Below are positions 32,975-41,497 of a DNA stretch of 64,000 nucleotides, one piece after another. A model generated the notes under the pieces. The model was not told the origin of the DNA. It saw only the letters and a list, made by a program, of their open reading frames with translations, and did no database searches. The position numbers were made by a program, and so were the translations under genes. Numbering within the stretch: position 1 is the first letter of the stretch; every line of letters starts with the position of its first letter. Source of the stretch: Palsa-504 sp963834685 (lineage in GTDB: Bacteria; Actinomycetota; Actinomycetes; Streptosporangiales; Streptosporangiaceae); contig CAWICW010000032.1 of the NCBI GenBank assembly GCA_963834685.1, positions 1-64,000 of the forward strand. Reading direction: 5' to 3'.

Positions 32975-33547
32975 CTACCCGCCGCTCTGCGGCGTGCCGG
33001 TGAGTTCCACGCCGTCGCCGCGCAGGTCCTCGATGGCCTTTGCGGTCGATTCCGGGGCCACTCCCGCGGTCAGGTCGAGCAGCACCCGGGTGGCGAAGCC
33101 CGCCCGGGCCGCGTCCGCCGCGGTCGCGTGCACGCAGTAGTCGGTGGCGATGCCCACCACGTCGACCTCGTCCACGCCGTGGCCGCGCAGCCAGTCGCCC
33201 AGCGGCGTCCCATCATCGCCAGCGCCCTCGAACCCGCTGTACGCCGCCGCGTGCTGGCCCTTGCGGAAGGTCGCCTCGATGGCCGACGTGTCCAGATCCG
33301 GGTGGAAGTCCGCGCCGGTCGTGCCCGCCACGCAGTGCGGCGGCCAGGAGTCCGCGTAGTCCGGGTGATCGGAGAAATGGCTGCCCGGGTCGATGTGGAA
33401 GTCCTTGGTCGCCACCACGTGCGCGTAGTCATGCGCGCCCGCTAGGCGCTCGCTGACCGCCCGGGCCACCGCGGCCCCGCCGGCCACGGCCAGCGAGCCG
33501 CCCTCGCAGAAGTCGTTCTGCACGTCAACGATGATCAGCGCACGCAT
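32975..33547 (-). CDS. pncA: Nicotinamidase / pyrazinamidase
   Basis: 190 aa isochorismatase-fold hydrolase converting nicotinamide to nicotinate. The catalytic triad is present: Asp8 in IIVDVQNDFCEGG, Lys in FRKGQHA, and Cys in GIATDYCVHATAAD. Metal ligands Asp/His/His/His are in KDFHIDPGSHFSDHPDYADS and PPHCVAG. The size matches Mycobacterium PncA (186 aa). It diverges from the methyltransferase gene with a 32-bp gap. Together with the nicotinate phosphoribosyltransferase at 36366 it gives the NAD salvage route. Confidence 0.95.
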   Translation of the reverse strand: MRALIIVDVQNDFCEGGSLAVAGGAAVARAVSERLAGAHDYAHVVATKDFHIDPGSHFSDHPDYADSWPPHCVAGTTGADFHPDLDTSAIEATFRKGQHAAAYSGFEGAGDDGTPLGDWLRGHGVDEVDVVGIATDYCVHATAADAARAGFATRVLLDLTAGVAPESTAKAIEDLRGDGVELTGTPQSGG

Positions 33548-33579
33548 AGGGCCAACGGTATCCTCCGGACCCGGGAGGC

Positions 33580-34191
33580 ATGATGGCTCAGGCCGGCTAC
33601 TGGAATCACAACGTCCACTACCAGCCGCTCATCCTCAACGCGGTACCGTCTGGTTGCCAGACCGCGCTCGACGTCGGCTGCGGAGACGGGATGCTCGCCG
33701 GCCGCCTGGCCGAGTGCTGCGCCGAGGTAACCGGCATCGATCGTGACCCGCGCATGATCGCCCGGGCCTGGACCCAGGAAACCCGAGCCCGGCCACCGAG
33801 CCACATCACCTTCATCGAGGCCGACTTCCTGACCCACGAGTTCCCGGAAGCGAGCTTCGATTTCGTCTGCGCCAACACCTCCCTGCACCACATGGACTTC
33901 ACCGCCGCGCTGACCACCATGGCCCGGCTACTGCGCCCCGGCGGCCGCCTCGCGGTCATCGGCCTGGCCGCGGACAAGTCCATCGGTGACCTCCTCAAAG
34001 GCGCCCCCGGCATCCCGGCCGACCTGTTCTACCGGGCCATCTACCGCAGGGGTGAATCCGGAGCGCCGATCATGGACCCGGACATGAGCTGGCGCGAGGT
34101 CCGGGCTGCCGCCGCCGGAGTACTGCCCGGCGTGCGCTACCGCCGCCGCCTGCTGTGGCGCTACTCGCTGCTCTGGACCAAGCCGGCATAA
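33580..34191 (+). CDS. Class I SAM-dependent methyltransferase
   Basis: 203 aa. Motif I is ALDVGCGDGMLAGRLAECC (residues ~28-46), post-I acidic residue in VTGIDRDPRMI, motif II SFDFVCANTSLHHMD, motif III LLRPGGRLAVIGL. These define a small-molecule Methyltransf_11/25-type enzyme; the substrate is unknown. ATG 33580 and 33583 are both possible (GGGAGGC lies before). The C-terminus YRRRLLWRYSLLWTKP is typical of a group of short actinobacterial methyltransferases. Confidence 0.9.
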   Translation: MMAQAGYWNHNVHYQPLILNAVPSGCQTALDVGCGDGMLAGRLAECCAEVTGIDRDPRMIARAWTQETRARPPSHITFIEADFLTHEFPEASFDFVCANTSLHHMDFTAALTTMARLLRPGGRLAVIGLAADKSIGDLLKGAPGIPADLFYRAIYRRGESGAPIMDPDMSWREVRAAAAGVLPGVRYRRRLLWRYSLLWTKPA

Positions 34192-34360
34192 AAGCCGAAC
34201 CCAGGCTCGGTGCACCCGGTCTGCCAGGCCTGCGAGGGGACGTCGCCGGTCGGTGCTGGGACCTCATTCCGGGTGACGGCCTGGCGTAATCAGGCCTTAA
34301 CCGTGCATCAAAGCTGTGTCGGCAGGCTCCGGACAGGAAGAACCACCAGGGGGGACACCG

Positions 34361-35785
34361 ATGCGGATCTTGCTTATTGCCAGTGCGTACAACAGCATGA
34401 CGCAGCGGGTGCATGCCGAACTCGCCGACCGCGGATACGAGGTGTCGGTCGAGCTGGCGCTCGGGGATGAGGTAATGCGGGACGGGGTCGGCCGCTATGA
34501 CCCGGATCTGGTCATCGCGCCGATGCTGACCACAGCGATTCCCGCGGACATCTGGTCGGCTCGCCCGTGCTTGATCGTCCACCCCGGGCCCCGCGGGGAC
34601 CGCGGCTCGTCCTCGCTGGACTGGGCGATCATGGGGGGCGCCGAGCGCTGGGGGGTCACGGTGCTGCAGGCGAACGCGGAGATGGACGCCGGTGACATCT
34701 GGGCCAGCGTGGAGTTCGAGATGCCGGGCTGCTCGAAGAGTTCTGCATACCGGACCGAGGTCGCCGACGCCGCGGCCCGCGCGGTGCTGCTGGCGGTGGC
34801 CCGGTTCGCCGGAGGCCGGTGCCGGCCCGAGCCGCTCGACTACGGTCGGCCCGGCGTCACCGGACGATGGCGTCCGCCGTGCCGGCAAGCCGACCGCAGG
34901 ATCGACTGGCCGACCGAGCCCACCGAGGCGGTGCTGGCCAAGCTCCGCGCGGCCGACTCCAGTCCGGGCGTGCTGGACGAGATCAGCGGCACGCAGTACT
35001 ACCTGATCGGCGGGCACCCCGAAGACGAGCTACGCGGTCCGCCCGGCACGATCCTGGCCCGCCGGGAGGGCGCGATCTGCCGGGCCACCAGCGACGGGGC
35101 GGTGTGGATCCCGCAGCTGCGCCGCCGGCCGGTGCCCGGCGGCCCGGCCACCTTCAAGCTCCCGGCCACGCTGGCGCTCCGTGAATCGCTGGACGGATCA
35201 CTGGACGGCGTGCCCGAGGTCCTCCCGCCGCTGACGTTGCCGCCAGGCCGGCGCACCTACCGGCCGATCAGCTACCGCGAGTCCGGCACGGTCGGCTACG
35301 TGGAGTTCTGCTTCCCCGGCGGGGCCATGAGCACCGGTCAGTGCCGCCGCCTGCTGGCCGCCTACCGGCACGCCCAGACCCGTCCGGTGAAGGTGATCGT
35401 GCTCGGCGGGCCCCGGGACTTCTTCGCCAACGGCATCCACTTGAACGTGATCCAGGCCGGAGCAGCTGGCCCGCAGCCCGGACTACCCGGCGCTGCTGAG
35501 CGTCAAGGCCCGGCAGCTCGCGGCGGCCGAGAAGCGGCGTCCGCTGGACGCCTACCGCGCCGCGGAACTGGCCATCATGAACCGCAACTTCTCCGACCCG
35601 CGCGAACCGTACGCCCGCCTGCGCCGGGCCTTCGTCTACAAGGAGAAGCCATCGCACACCCCACCCCACCTCGCCCGGCACCGGACCCAACCGCAGAACC
35701 CCCAAAGGCCCCAAGGCACCCCCGCGCCTGCCCCTGTCCTGGCCGTGGCCCGTTAGGTCGTGCGCTCCAGAACGGGCGGCCTTGA
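34361..35785 (+). pseudogene. hoxX-like gene (formyltransferase/enoyl-CoA hydratase fusion) with internal deletion and frameshift
   Basis: The first ~365 codons match HoxX, the hydrogenase-maturation protein that forms CO from formyl-THF: MRILLIASAYNSMTQRVHAE, the formyltransferase core LIVHPGPRGDRGSSSLDWAI and VTVLQANAEMDAGDIWASV, then the start of the hydratase domain (PRDFFANGIHLNVIQA). At about 35457 the hydratase core (roughly 150 residues) is missing and the family's C-terminal end follows in another frame (KARQLAAAEKRRPLDAYRAA, ELAIMNRNFSDP), ending at TAG 35755. The annotated frame continues to 35785 as nonsense. No hydrogenase genes are near. A truncated N-terminal product cannot be excluded. 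Confidence 0.8.
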
Positions 35786-35804
35786 AGCCGCGAAACGGCC
35801 GTTC
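35770..35804. terminator. Nested hairpin between convergent genes
   Basis: Outer arms GAACGG (35770-35775) and CCGTTC (35799-35804) enclose GCGGC-CTTGAA-GCCGC (35776-35791). It lies between the hoxX remnant and the leftward ybaK gene and can terminate both. Confidence 0.6.
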
Positions 35805-35814
35805 CGCGCGAGCT

Positions 35815-36282
35815 CTAACTGCCTACGTCGGCCGGCGTGCCGCCGGTGATCCGGATCAGCTCGGCGAACGAGGTCGGGAACACGGTGTGCGGGTGGCCGG
35901 CCGCCGCCCATACCACGTCGTACTTGTCCAGCCATGTGTCGACCAGCGTCCGGATCGGCGCGGGGTGCCCGACCGGGGCGACGCCGCCGATGGCCTGTCC
36001 GGTCCACTCCCGGACCGAACGCGCATCGGCTCGCCCGACCGCCGTGGCGCCGACCAGCGCCGCCACGCGGTCCGTGTCGACCCGGTGCGCGCCGCTGGTC
36101 ATGACCAGCAACGGCGCCCCGTCCGCGCTGAAGATCAGGCTGTTCGCGATCGCGCCCACCTCGCAGCCGAGCTGAGCCGCGGCCGTCGCGGCCGTCGGCG
36201 CGGGTTCGGGCAGCTCCCTAACCTCGCCGGACACGCCCAGATCCCGGAGCGCAGCGGCGAAGGACGCAAAGTCAACCGGCAT
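35815..36282 (-). CDS. YbaK/EbsC-type aminoacyl-tRNA deacylase
   Basis: 155 aa from ATG 36282 (an in-frame ATG at 36321 adds 13 unconserved residues). Family features include GCEVGAIANSLIFSADG with the conserved Lys position replaced in context, PLLVMTSGAHRVDTDRVAAL, and the C-terminal GQAIGGVAPVGHPAPIRTLV, the G-G-V-x-P-x-G-H signature. These domains remove mischarged amino acids (Cys or Ala) from tRNA-Pro or related tRNAs. The catalytic Lys of YbaK is normally in A-K-S/T-L; here the segment reads ANSLIF, so activity needs testing. Confidence 0.85.
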   Translation of the reverse strand: MPVDFASFAAALRDLGVSGEVRELPEPAPTAATAAAQLGCEVGAIANSLIFSADGAPLLVMTSGAHRVDTDRVAALVGATAVGRADARSVREWTGQAIGGVAPVGHPAPIRTLVDTWLDKYDVVWAAAGHPHTVFPTSFAELIRITGGTPADVGS

Positions 36283-36365
36283 GACAAGCAAGGCTAGCCG
36301 GGCCGGACCCACCCCGGCCAACCCATTAACAGCTACCAGGCGACGCTCTCACCGTTCCGGAGCCC

Positions 36366-37733
36366 TCACTCGTCGCCGTCAGCAGACTCGAACACGGTCG
36401 GGATGGCCGGGTAGCCCCGGGACAGCTGCAGCGCGTGCGGCGGCAGTTCGGCCAGCGCCGCGCGGTGCCGTTCCCGCGCCGCGCTGATATCCGAACGCCC
36501 CACGATCTCCCCCCCGGCCACCAGCGGCGTCAGCAGTTCCCGGTCCCGCGGCCCGGGATCGGGCGGGCTCAGGCCGATCCGCTCGCTCAGCGCGGTGCCG
36601 TCCGCGTCCCGGTGCCGCACCGCCCACTTGCGCCCGCCACGGCCCGGCTTGCCCACCGACCGCTTGGCCACCGGCACCAGCTCGCCATTCCCGTCCGGAT
36701 CAGCAGAACGCGCCACCAGCTTGTACACCAGCGCCGCCGTGGGCGCGCCGGACCCGGTGACCAGCGAGGTGCCGACCCCGTACCCGTCTACCGGGACCGC
36801 GCCCAGCGCCGCGATCGAGTACTCGTCCAGGTCCCCGGTCAGGATGATCCGAGTATTCACCGCGCCCAGCGAATCGAGCTCCCCGCGCACCTGCCGGGCC
36901 AGCACCGGCAGGTCGCCGCTGTCGATCCGAACCGCCCCGAGCTCCGGCCCCGCCACCTCAATCGCGGTCCGCACTGCGCGCGGCACGTCGTACGTGTCCA
37001 CCAGCAACGTCGTCGCCTTGCCCAGCGCCTCGACCTGCGCCCAGAACGCGTGCCGCTCGTTGTCATGCACCAGGGTGAACGCGTGCGCGCTGGTCCCCGC
37101 GCTGGGCAGGCCGTACTCGAAACGCGCCTGCAGGTTCGACGTCGACGCGAAGCCCGTGATGTAGGCGGCCCGCGCGCTGGCCACCGCGGCCCGCTCGTGG
37201 GTGCGCCGCGAGCCCATCTCGATCAGCGGGCGGTCCCCGGCCGCGGTCACCATCCGGGACGCGGCCGAGGCGATGGCGCAGTCGTGGTTGAGGATGGACA
37301 GCGTGACCGTTTCCAGCAGCACCGCCTCGGCGAACGTGCCCTCGACCACTACGATCGGCGAGCCGGGGAAGTAACAGTCACCCTCGGAGTAACCCCAGAC
37401 GTTGCCGCTGAACCGGTAGGATTTAAGGAACGCCAGCGTCGGCGAGTCCACGATGCCCGCGCCGCCGAGGAAGTCCAGGTCGGCCGGGCTGAAGCGGAAC
37501 CGCTCGATGGCGTCCAGCAGGCGTCCGGTGCCAGCCACGACGCCGTACCGGCGGCCGTGCGGCAGGTGCCTGGCGAAGACCTCGAAGATGGCTCGGCGGT
37601 GGGCCGCGCCGCTGCGCAACGATCCCTGGAGCATGGTCAGCTCGTAGTGGTCGGTCAGCAGGGCCGTTCCGAGCGCGGCGGTGCCGAGCGAATCAGTCCT
37701 GGCGGGGGACTGGTGGTTCACCGAATTCGTCAC
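36366..37733 (-). CDS. pncB: Nicotinate phosphoribosyltransferase
   Basis: 455 aa from GTG 37733; the open frame upstream (to 37865) runs into the clpS gene on the other strand. Motifs: LLTDHYELTMLQGSLRSG at the N-terminus, GYSEGDCYFPGSPIVVVEGTF, the active-site EMGSRRTHERAAVASARAAY, DSGDLPVLARQVRGELD and TGDLDEYSIAAL. It condenses nicotinate with PRPP to nicotinate mononucleotide, following PncA in NAD salvage. It is divergent from clpS with only 34 bp between starts, a conserved actinobacterial arrangement. Confidence 0.93.
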   Translation of the reverse strand: MTNSVNHQSPARTDSLGTAALGTALLTDHYELTMLQGSLRSGAAHRRAIFEVFARHLPHGRRYGVVAGTGRLLDAIERFRFSPADLDFLGGAGIVDSPTLAFLKSYRFSGNVWGYSEGDCYFPGSPIVVVEGTFAEAVLLETVTLSILNHDCAIASAASRMVTAAGDRPLIEMGSRRTHERAAVASARAAYITGFASTSNLQARFEYGLPSAGTSAHAFTLVHDNERHAFWAQVEALGKATTLLVDTYDVPRAVRTAIEVAGPELGAVRIDSGDLPVLARQVRGELDSLGAVNTRIILTGDLDEYSIAALGAVPVDGYGVGTSLVTGSGAPTAALVYKLVARSADPDGNGELVPVAKRSVGKPGRGGRKWAVRHRDADGTALSERIGLSPPDPGPRDRELLTPLVAGGEIVGRSDISAARERHRAALAELPPHALQLSRGYPAIPTVFESADGDE

Positions 37734-37767
37734 AGGTGGAAGACTACGTAGTGGGAGGTGGGTAGTT

Positions 37768-38058
37768 GTGAGCGTGGCGCCCGCTGAGGTGGATCTTCCG
37801 CGGTCCGCAGACAACCCGGTATCGGATAAGCCCTGGGTCACCATCGTGTGGAACGACCCGGTCAACCTGATGACCTACGTGACCTACGTGTTCCAGCAGG
37901 TCTTCGGCTATCCGAAGAGAAAGGCCACCCGGCTGATGCTCGACGTGCACCACAAGGGCAAGGCGGTGGTCGCCGCCGGGGCCCGGGAGGCGATGGAGCA
38001 CAACGTCGAGGTGCTGCACGGATACGGCCTGTGGGCCACCGTGCAGCACGACAACTAG
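37768..38058 (+). CDS. clpS: ATP-dependent Clp protease adaptor ClpS
   Basis: 96 aa from GTG 37768, after GGGAGGTGGG. The ClpS core is complete: KPWVTIVWNDPVNLMTYVTY with the N-degron-binding N-D-x-x-N/T-P-like loop (NDPVNLM), VFQQVFGYPKRKATRLMLDV, HHKGKAVVAAGAREAMEHNV. It delivers N-end-rule substrates to ClpAP/ClpCP. It is first in the rightward unit clpS-DUF2017-mec-cysO-cysM that is also found in mycobacteria. Confidence 0.94.
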   Translation: MSVAPAEVDLPRSADNPVSDKPWVTIVWNDPVNLMTYVTYVFQQVFGYPKRKATRLMLDVHHKGKAVVAAGAREAMEHNVEVLHGYGLWATVQHDN

Positions 38059-38083
38059 CAGGCAGCGCGGCCAGCGCGCCCAG

Positions 38084-38635
38084 ATGGAACCCTTCCGGAA
38101 GACCCGGGGCGGCGGCGTGCGCGCCGCGCTGGCCCCCGCTGAGGCGTCCCTGCTGCGCAGCCTGGTCGGCCAGGTCATCACGCTGGTCGCCCCCGATGGC
38201 CCGCCCGCTCCGCAGGCCCACCCCGACGGCTTCCCGGCCTGGGACGACGACCTCGACGCTCAGCTGACGACCCCGGAAGATCCGGTACTGGCCCGGCTGC
38301 TGCCCGACGGGTACCGCGACGACCCGGAGGCCGCCGGGGAGTTCCGCAAGTACACCGAGTCCGGGCTGCGCAGCGCCAAGCACCAGGTTGCCCAGGAGAT
38401 GCTGGACACGCTGCCCGAGGCGGGCGGCAAGATCCAGCTCACCCACGACCAGGCCCACGCCTGGCTGAAGGCCCTGAACGATGTCCGCCTCGCGCTCGGC
38501 GTCCGGCTAGGCGTCACCGAGGAGTTCGAGGAGCAGTGGGGCCGGCTGGGCGCCGATGACCCGGAGTGGGCCGCGTACGAGGTCTACGCCTGGCTCGGCG
38601 CGGTGCAGGAGTCGCTCGTCCAGGCACTAGCCTGA
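38084..38635 (+). CDS. DUF2017 protein
   Basis: 183 aa, mainly helical, following clpS by 25 bp as in many actinobacteria. Conserved portions are EASLLRSLVGQVITLV, the acidic region ARLLPDGYRDDPEAAGEFRK and HAWLKALNDVRLALGVRLGV. No catalytic motif or membrane segment is visible. The constant linkage with ClpS suggests a role in protein turnover, but this has not been shown to my knowledge. Confidence 0.88.
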   Translation: MEPFRKTRGGGVRAALAPAEASLLRSLVGQVITLVAPDGPPAPQAHPDGFPAWDDDLDAQLTTPEDPVLARLLPDGYRDDPEAAGEFRKYTESGLRSAKHQVAQEMLDTLPEAGGKIQLTHDQAHAWLKALNDVRLALGVRLGVTEEFEEQWGRLGADDPEWAAYEVYAWLGAVQESLVQALA

Positions 38636-38726
38636 ACGCTGCTTACTTTCTTTCTGGGGACCCATCCCCCCAGACCCCCCTTGGGGAAGGACGCCCCCCC
38701 CCGAGCCCCCCGTAAGCTACGCAATC

Positions 38727-39134
38727 ATGCTCGCGATACCAAAAGACCTGTACGACAAGATCGTGGCCCACGCCCGCGCCGACCACCCCGACGAGGCGTG
38801 CGGCGTGCTGGCCGGCCCGGCCGGCCGCGACCGTCCCGAACGGTTCATAGCGATGACGAACGCCGCGCGCTCTCCGACCTTCTACGAATTCGACTCCACC
38901 GAGCAGTTCCAGGTGTGGAAGGAGATGGACGACAACGACGAGGAACCAGTCGTCATCTACCATTCGCACACCGCCACCGAGGCCTACCCGTCCCGCACCG
39001 ACGTCTCGTACGCGGGCGAGCCCGGCGCGCACTACGTGCTGGTCTCGACCCGCGATCCCGCGGTCGCAGAATTTCGGTCCTACCGCATAGCGGACGGCCG
39101 GGTCACCGAGGAGCCCGTGACCGTGGTGGAATGA
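38727..39134 (+). CDS. mec: Mec-type JAMM metallopeptidase (CysO-Cys hydrolase)
   Basis: 135 aa zinc peptidase of the M67/JAB family. The JAMM motif is intact: upstream Glu in HPDEACGVLAGPAG and VVIYHSHTATEAYPSRTDV, i.e. H-S-H-x7-S-x2-D. In Mycobacterium tuberculosis Mec releases cysteine from the CysO-cysteine adduct formed by CysM. The cysO and cysM genes follow directly. The preceding 90 bp (38636-38726) contain C- and G-runs that may form a weak hairpin (CTGGGGA...TCCCCCCAG). Confidence 0.93.
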   Translation: MLAIPKDLYDKIVAHARADHPDEACGVLAGPAGRDRPERFIAMTNAARSPTFYEFDSTEQFQVWKEMDDNDEEPVVIYHSHTATEAYPSRTDVSYAGEPGAHYVLVSTRDPAVAEFRSYRIADGRVTEEPVTVVE

Positions 39135-39195
39135 TCCCGGACCGCGCCGGGTTGGCACCGAAGGCATAACAGAAGGAATCTGAGGAGCGTTGTTC

Positions 39196-39474
39196 ATGGC
39201 CATCGAGGTTCGCATCCCGACGATCCTGCGTACCTATACCGACGGCGCCAAGCAAGTCGAGGGGAGCGGATCCACGCTCGGTGAGCTCTTGATCGACTTG
39301 GAGCAGCGGCACGGCGGGCTGCGCGACCGCCTGGTGGACGACGGCGGCCTGCGGCGGTTCGTCAACGTGTACCTGAACGACGAGGACGTCCGTTTCCTGG
39401 CCGGCCTGGACACCCCGGTCAAGGACGGGGATACGGTGACCGTCCTGCCGGCCGTGGCCGGCGGTGCCATTTAA
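39196..39474 (+). CDS. cysO: CysO sulfur-carrier protein (ubiquitin-like, MoaD/ThiS family)
   Basis: 92 aa from ATG 39196 (TTG 39190 possible; CTGAGGAG lies 8 bp before the ATG). The beta-grasp fold begins IEVRIPTILRTYTDGAKQVE and ends VTVLPAVAGGAI. CysO carries sulfide as a C-terminal thiocarboxylate on Gly-Gly for cysteine synthesis. In mycobacterial CysO the chain ends exactly at GG; here two residues (Ala-Ile) follow, so the diglycine would need to be exposed by a protease, for which the adjacent Mec is a candidate. Confidence 0.92.
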   Translation: MAIEVRIPTILRTYTDGAKQVEGSGSTLGELLIDLEQRHGGLRDRLVDDGGLRRFVNVYLNDEDVRFLAGLDTPVKDGDTVTVLPAVAGGAI

Positions 39475-39496
39475 TTTTTCCGAACGGACCGGGCCC

Positions 39497-40444
39497 TTGC
39501 GCTACGAGAACCTGCTCGACTCTCTCGGCCATACGCCGCTGGTGGGCTTGCCCCGCCTCTCGCCAACACCAGACGTACGGCTGTGGGCCAAGCTGGAGGA
39601 CCGGAACCCGACCGGCTCGGTCAAGGACCGCGCCGCGTTCTTCATGGTCGCCCAGGCGGAGAAGGACGGGCTGCTCTCGCCCGGGACCACCATCATCGAG
39701 CCCACCAGCGGTAACACCGGCATCTCCCTGGCCATGGTGGCCAAGCTGCGCGGCTACCGGCTGATCGTGGTCATGCCGGAGAACACCAGCGAGGAGCGTC
39801 GCCAGCTGCTGCGGATGTACGGGGCCGAGATCATCGGCTCCCCGGCGGCGGGCGGCTCCAACGAGGCGGTCCGGGTGGCCAAGCGGATCGCGGCCGAGCA
39901 TCCCGACTGGGTGATGCTCTACCAGTACGGCAATGAGGCGAACGCCCGGGCGCATTACGAGACGACCGGACCGGAGATCCTTACCGACCTGCCGGAGATC
40001 ACCCACTTCGTGGCGGGCCTCGGCACCACCGGCACGCTCATGGGCGTGGGCCGCTACCTGCGCGAGCACCGGCCGGGGGTGAAGATCGTGGCCGCCGAGC
40101 CGCGCTACGGAGAGCTGGTCTACGGGCTGCGCAACGTGGAGGAGGGCTTCGTCCCCGAGCTCTACGACGCCTCGGTCCTCACCACCAGGTTCTCGGTGTC
40201 CTCCGCCGACGCCCTGCGCCGGACCCGGGAACTGATCGCCACCGAAGGCATCTTCGCCGGCATCTCCGCGGGCGCCGCGCTGCACGCCGGCCTGGCCATG
40301 GCGGCCAAGGCCGTCAATGACGCCCACGCGGCCGACATCGTGGTGCTGATCGCCGACGGCGGCTGGAAGTACCTGTCCACCGGCGCCTACGACGGCACCC
40401 TGGACGAAGCCGAAGCCCGCCTCGAAGGCCAGCTCTGGGCGTAA
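39497..40444 (+). CDS. cysM: CysO-dependent cysteine synthase CysM
   Basis: 315 aa PLP enzyme. LRYENLLDSLGHTPLVGL at TTG 39497 aligns with the mycobacterial CysM start (RYDSLLQALGNTPLVGL), which favours this over GTG 39464. The PLP lysine is in NPTGSVKDRAAFFM, the substrate loop is PTSGNTGISLAM, and the phosphate loop GLGTTGTLMG. CysM uses O-phosphoserine and CysO thiocarboxylate. The C-terminus LEGQLWA, important for active-site closure in the mycobacterial enzyme, is identical in type. The ribosome-binding site is weak, implying coupling to cysO. Confidence 0.93.
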   Translation: MRYENLLDSLGHTPLVGLPRLSPTPDVRLWAKLEDRNPTGSVKDRAAFFMVAQAEKDGLLSPGTTIIEPTSGNTGISLAMVAKLRGYRLIVVMPENTSEERRQLLRMYGAEIIGSPAAGGSNEAVRVAKRIAAEHPDWVMLYQYGNEANARAHYETTGPEILTDLPEITHFVAGLGTTGTLMGVGRYLREHRPGVKIVAAEPRYGELVYGLRNVEEGFVPELYDASVLTTRFSVSSADALRRTRELIATEGIFAGISAGAALHAGLAMAAKAVNDAHAADIVVLIADGGWKYLSTGAYDGTLDEAEARLEGQLWA

Positions 40445-40731
40445 CTTCAGGCTCGCTCGCTCTGTTTCCCCCCGCTCGCCTCCGGGCGCCTTTTAAGGTG
40501 CTGTCTTCCCTCGTGCTCCTTCGTCACTCCTCAGTCCAGACAGCACCGGCGCCCTTTGGCTCGCGGGGACCCATTTCCGCCTACCGCGCCACCCCGGCTC
40601 CCGTACCGCTTCGCCCCGCCCGCGCCCTGCCCGTCCCCACCCCGTCGGCCCAGGCGACCGCCTATCCATTCATACTGGCTCCTCCTGTCACTCAGGCCAA
40701 AACCCCCTCCTCCCAGGTCATAATGGCGGGC
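40445..40731. other. Intergenic region containing structured repeat copy 2
   Basis: 287 bp between cysM and the MBL-fold gene. 40471-40567 is the second copy of the structured element. In mycobacterial genomes a rhomboid gene and murI lie at this point; both are missing here, so the element marks a rearrangement point. No other gene was seen. Confidence 0.7.
40471..40567 (+). repeat. Structured dispersed repeat, copy 2 (candidate RNA element)
   Basis: Stems: CCCGC (40471-40475) with GCGGG (40563-40567); GGGCGCC (40484-40490) with GGCGCCC (40548-40554); inner GGTGCTGTC (40497-40505) with GACAGCACC (40539-40547). The loop TTCCCTCGTGCTCCTTCGTC then ACTCCTCAGTCCA matches copy 1 at 20190-20286 almost base for base, while both inner-stem arms differ from copy 1 yet pair perfectly. 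Confidence 0.75.
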
Positions 40732-41487
40732 ATGCGACTGACAGTGATCGGATGCTCGGGGAGCTTCCCGGGGCCGGACAGTCCCGCGTCCTGCTACCTG
40801 CTGGAGGCCGAAGGGTTCCGGCTGGTCATGGACGTGGGAAACGGGGCGCTCGGGGTCTTGCAGCGGCACGCGGAGCTGTTCAGCGTGGACGCGGTCTGCG
40901 TATCCCACCTGCACACCGATCACTGCGTCGACCTGAGCTCCTACTGGGTGGCGAGGCAGTACGCGCCGGACGGGCCGCGGCCGCCGATCCCGGTCTACGG
41001 CCCGCGGGGGACCATCGACCGGGTGGCGGGCTTCTGCGGCGAGGACGCGGCGTCCATCCGGGCCCGGTTCGACGTCCGCGATCTTGACCCGCAGTTCCTC
41101 GAGATCGGGCCGTTCCGCATCACCACCGAGCACATGAACCACCCGGTCGAGACGTTCGGGTTCCGGGTCGAGCACGCGGGCTGGACCGTGGCCTACTCGG
41201 CCGACACGGGCCAGACCGGCGCCCTGATCCGGCTGGCCCAAGGCGTGGACGTCCTGCTGTCCGAGGCGTCGTTCCAGGACAGCGAGGAGAACCCGCCGGA
41301 CCTGCACCTGACCGCACGGCAGGCGGGGGAGTACGCCGCCCGGGCCGGGGCCGGGCAGCTGGTGCTCACCCACCTGGTGCCGTGGTACGACCGGGAGCGC
41401 TCGCTGGCCGAGGCGGCCGAAACCTACTGCGGCCCGCTGTCGGCGGCGACCTCCGGCCTGGTCCTCGTACCGGGAACCGCCCGATAG
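40732..41487 (+). CDS. MBL-fold metal-dependent hydrolase, Rv1339-like
   Basis: 251 aa from ATG 40732 (ATG 40723 adds three residues). It has the metallo-beta-lactamase motif HLHTDHCVDL (H-x-H-x-D-H), a later metal His in TEHMNHPVETFGFR and Asp in AYSADTGQTGALI, and LTHLVPWYD near the end. The position before rph-rdgB matches M. tuberculosis Rv1339, reported to act as an atypical class II cyclic-nucleotide phosphodiesterase. That activity is likely but not proven here. Confidence 0.88.
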   Translation: MRLTVIGCSGSFPGPDSPASCYLLEAEGFRLVMDVGNGALGVLQRHAELFSVDAVCVSHLHTDHCVDLSSYWVARQYAPDGPRPPIPVYGPRGTIDRVAGFCGEDAASIRARFDVRDLDPQFLEIGPFRITTEHMNHPVETFGFRVEHAGWTVAYSADTGQTGALIRLAQGVDVLLSEASFQDSEENPPDLHLTARQAGEYAARAGAGQLVLTHLVPWYDRERSLAEAAETYCGPLSAATSGLVLVPGTAR

Positions 41488-41497
41488 GCTGTCCGTC

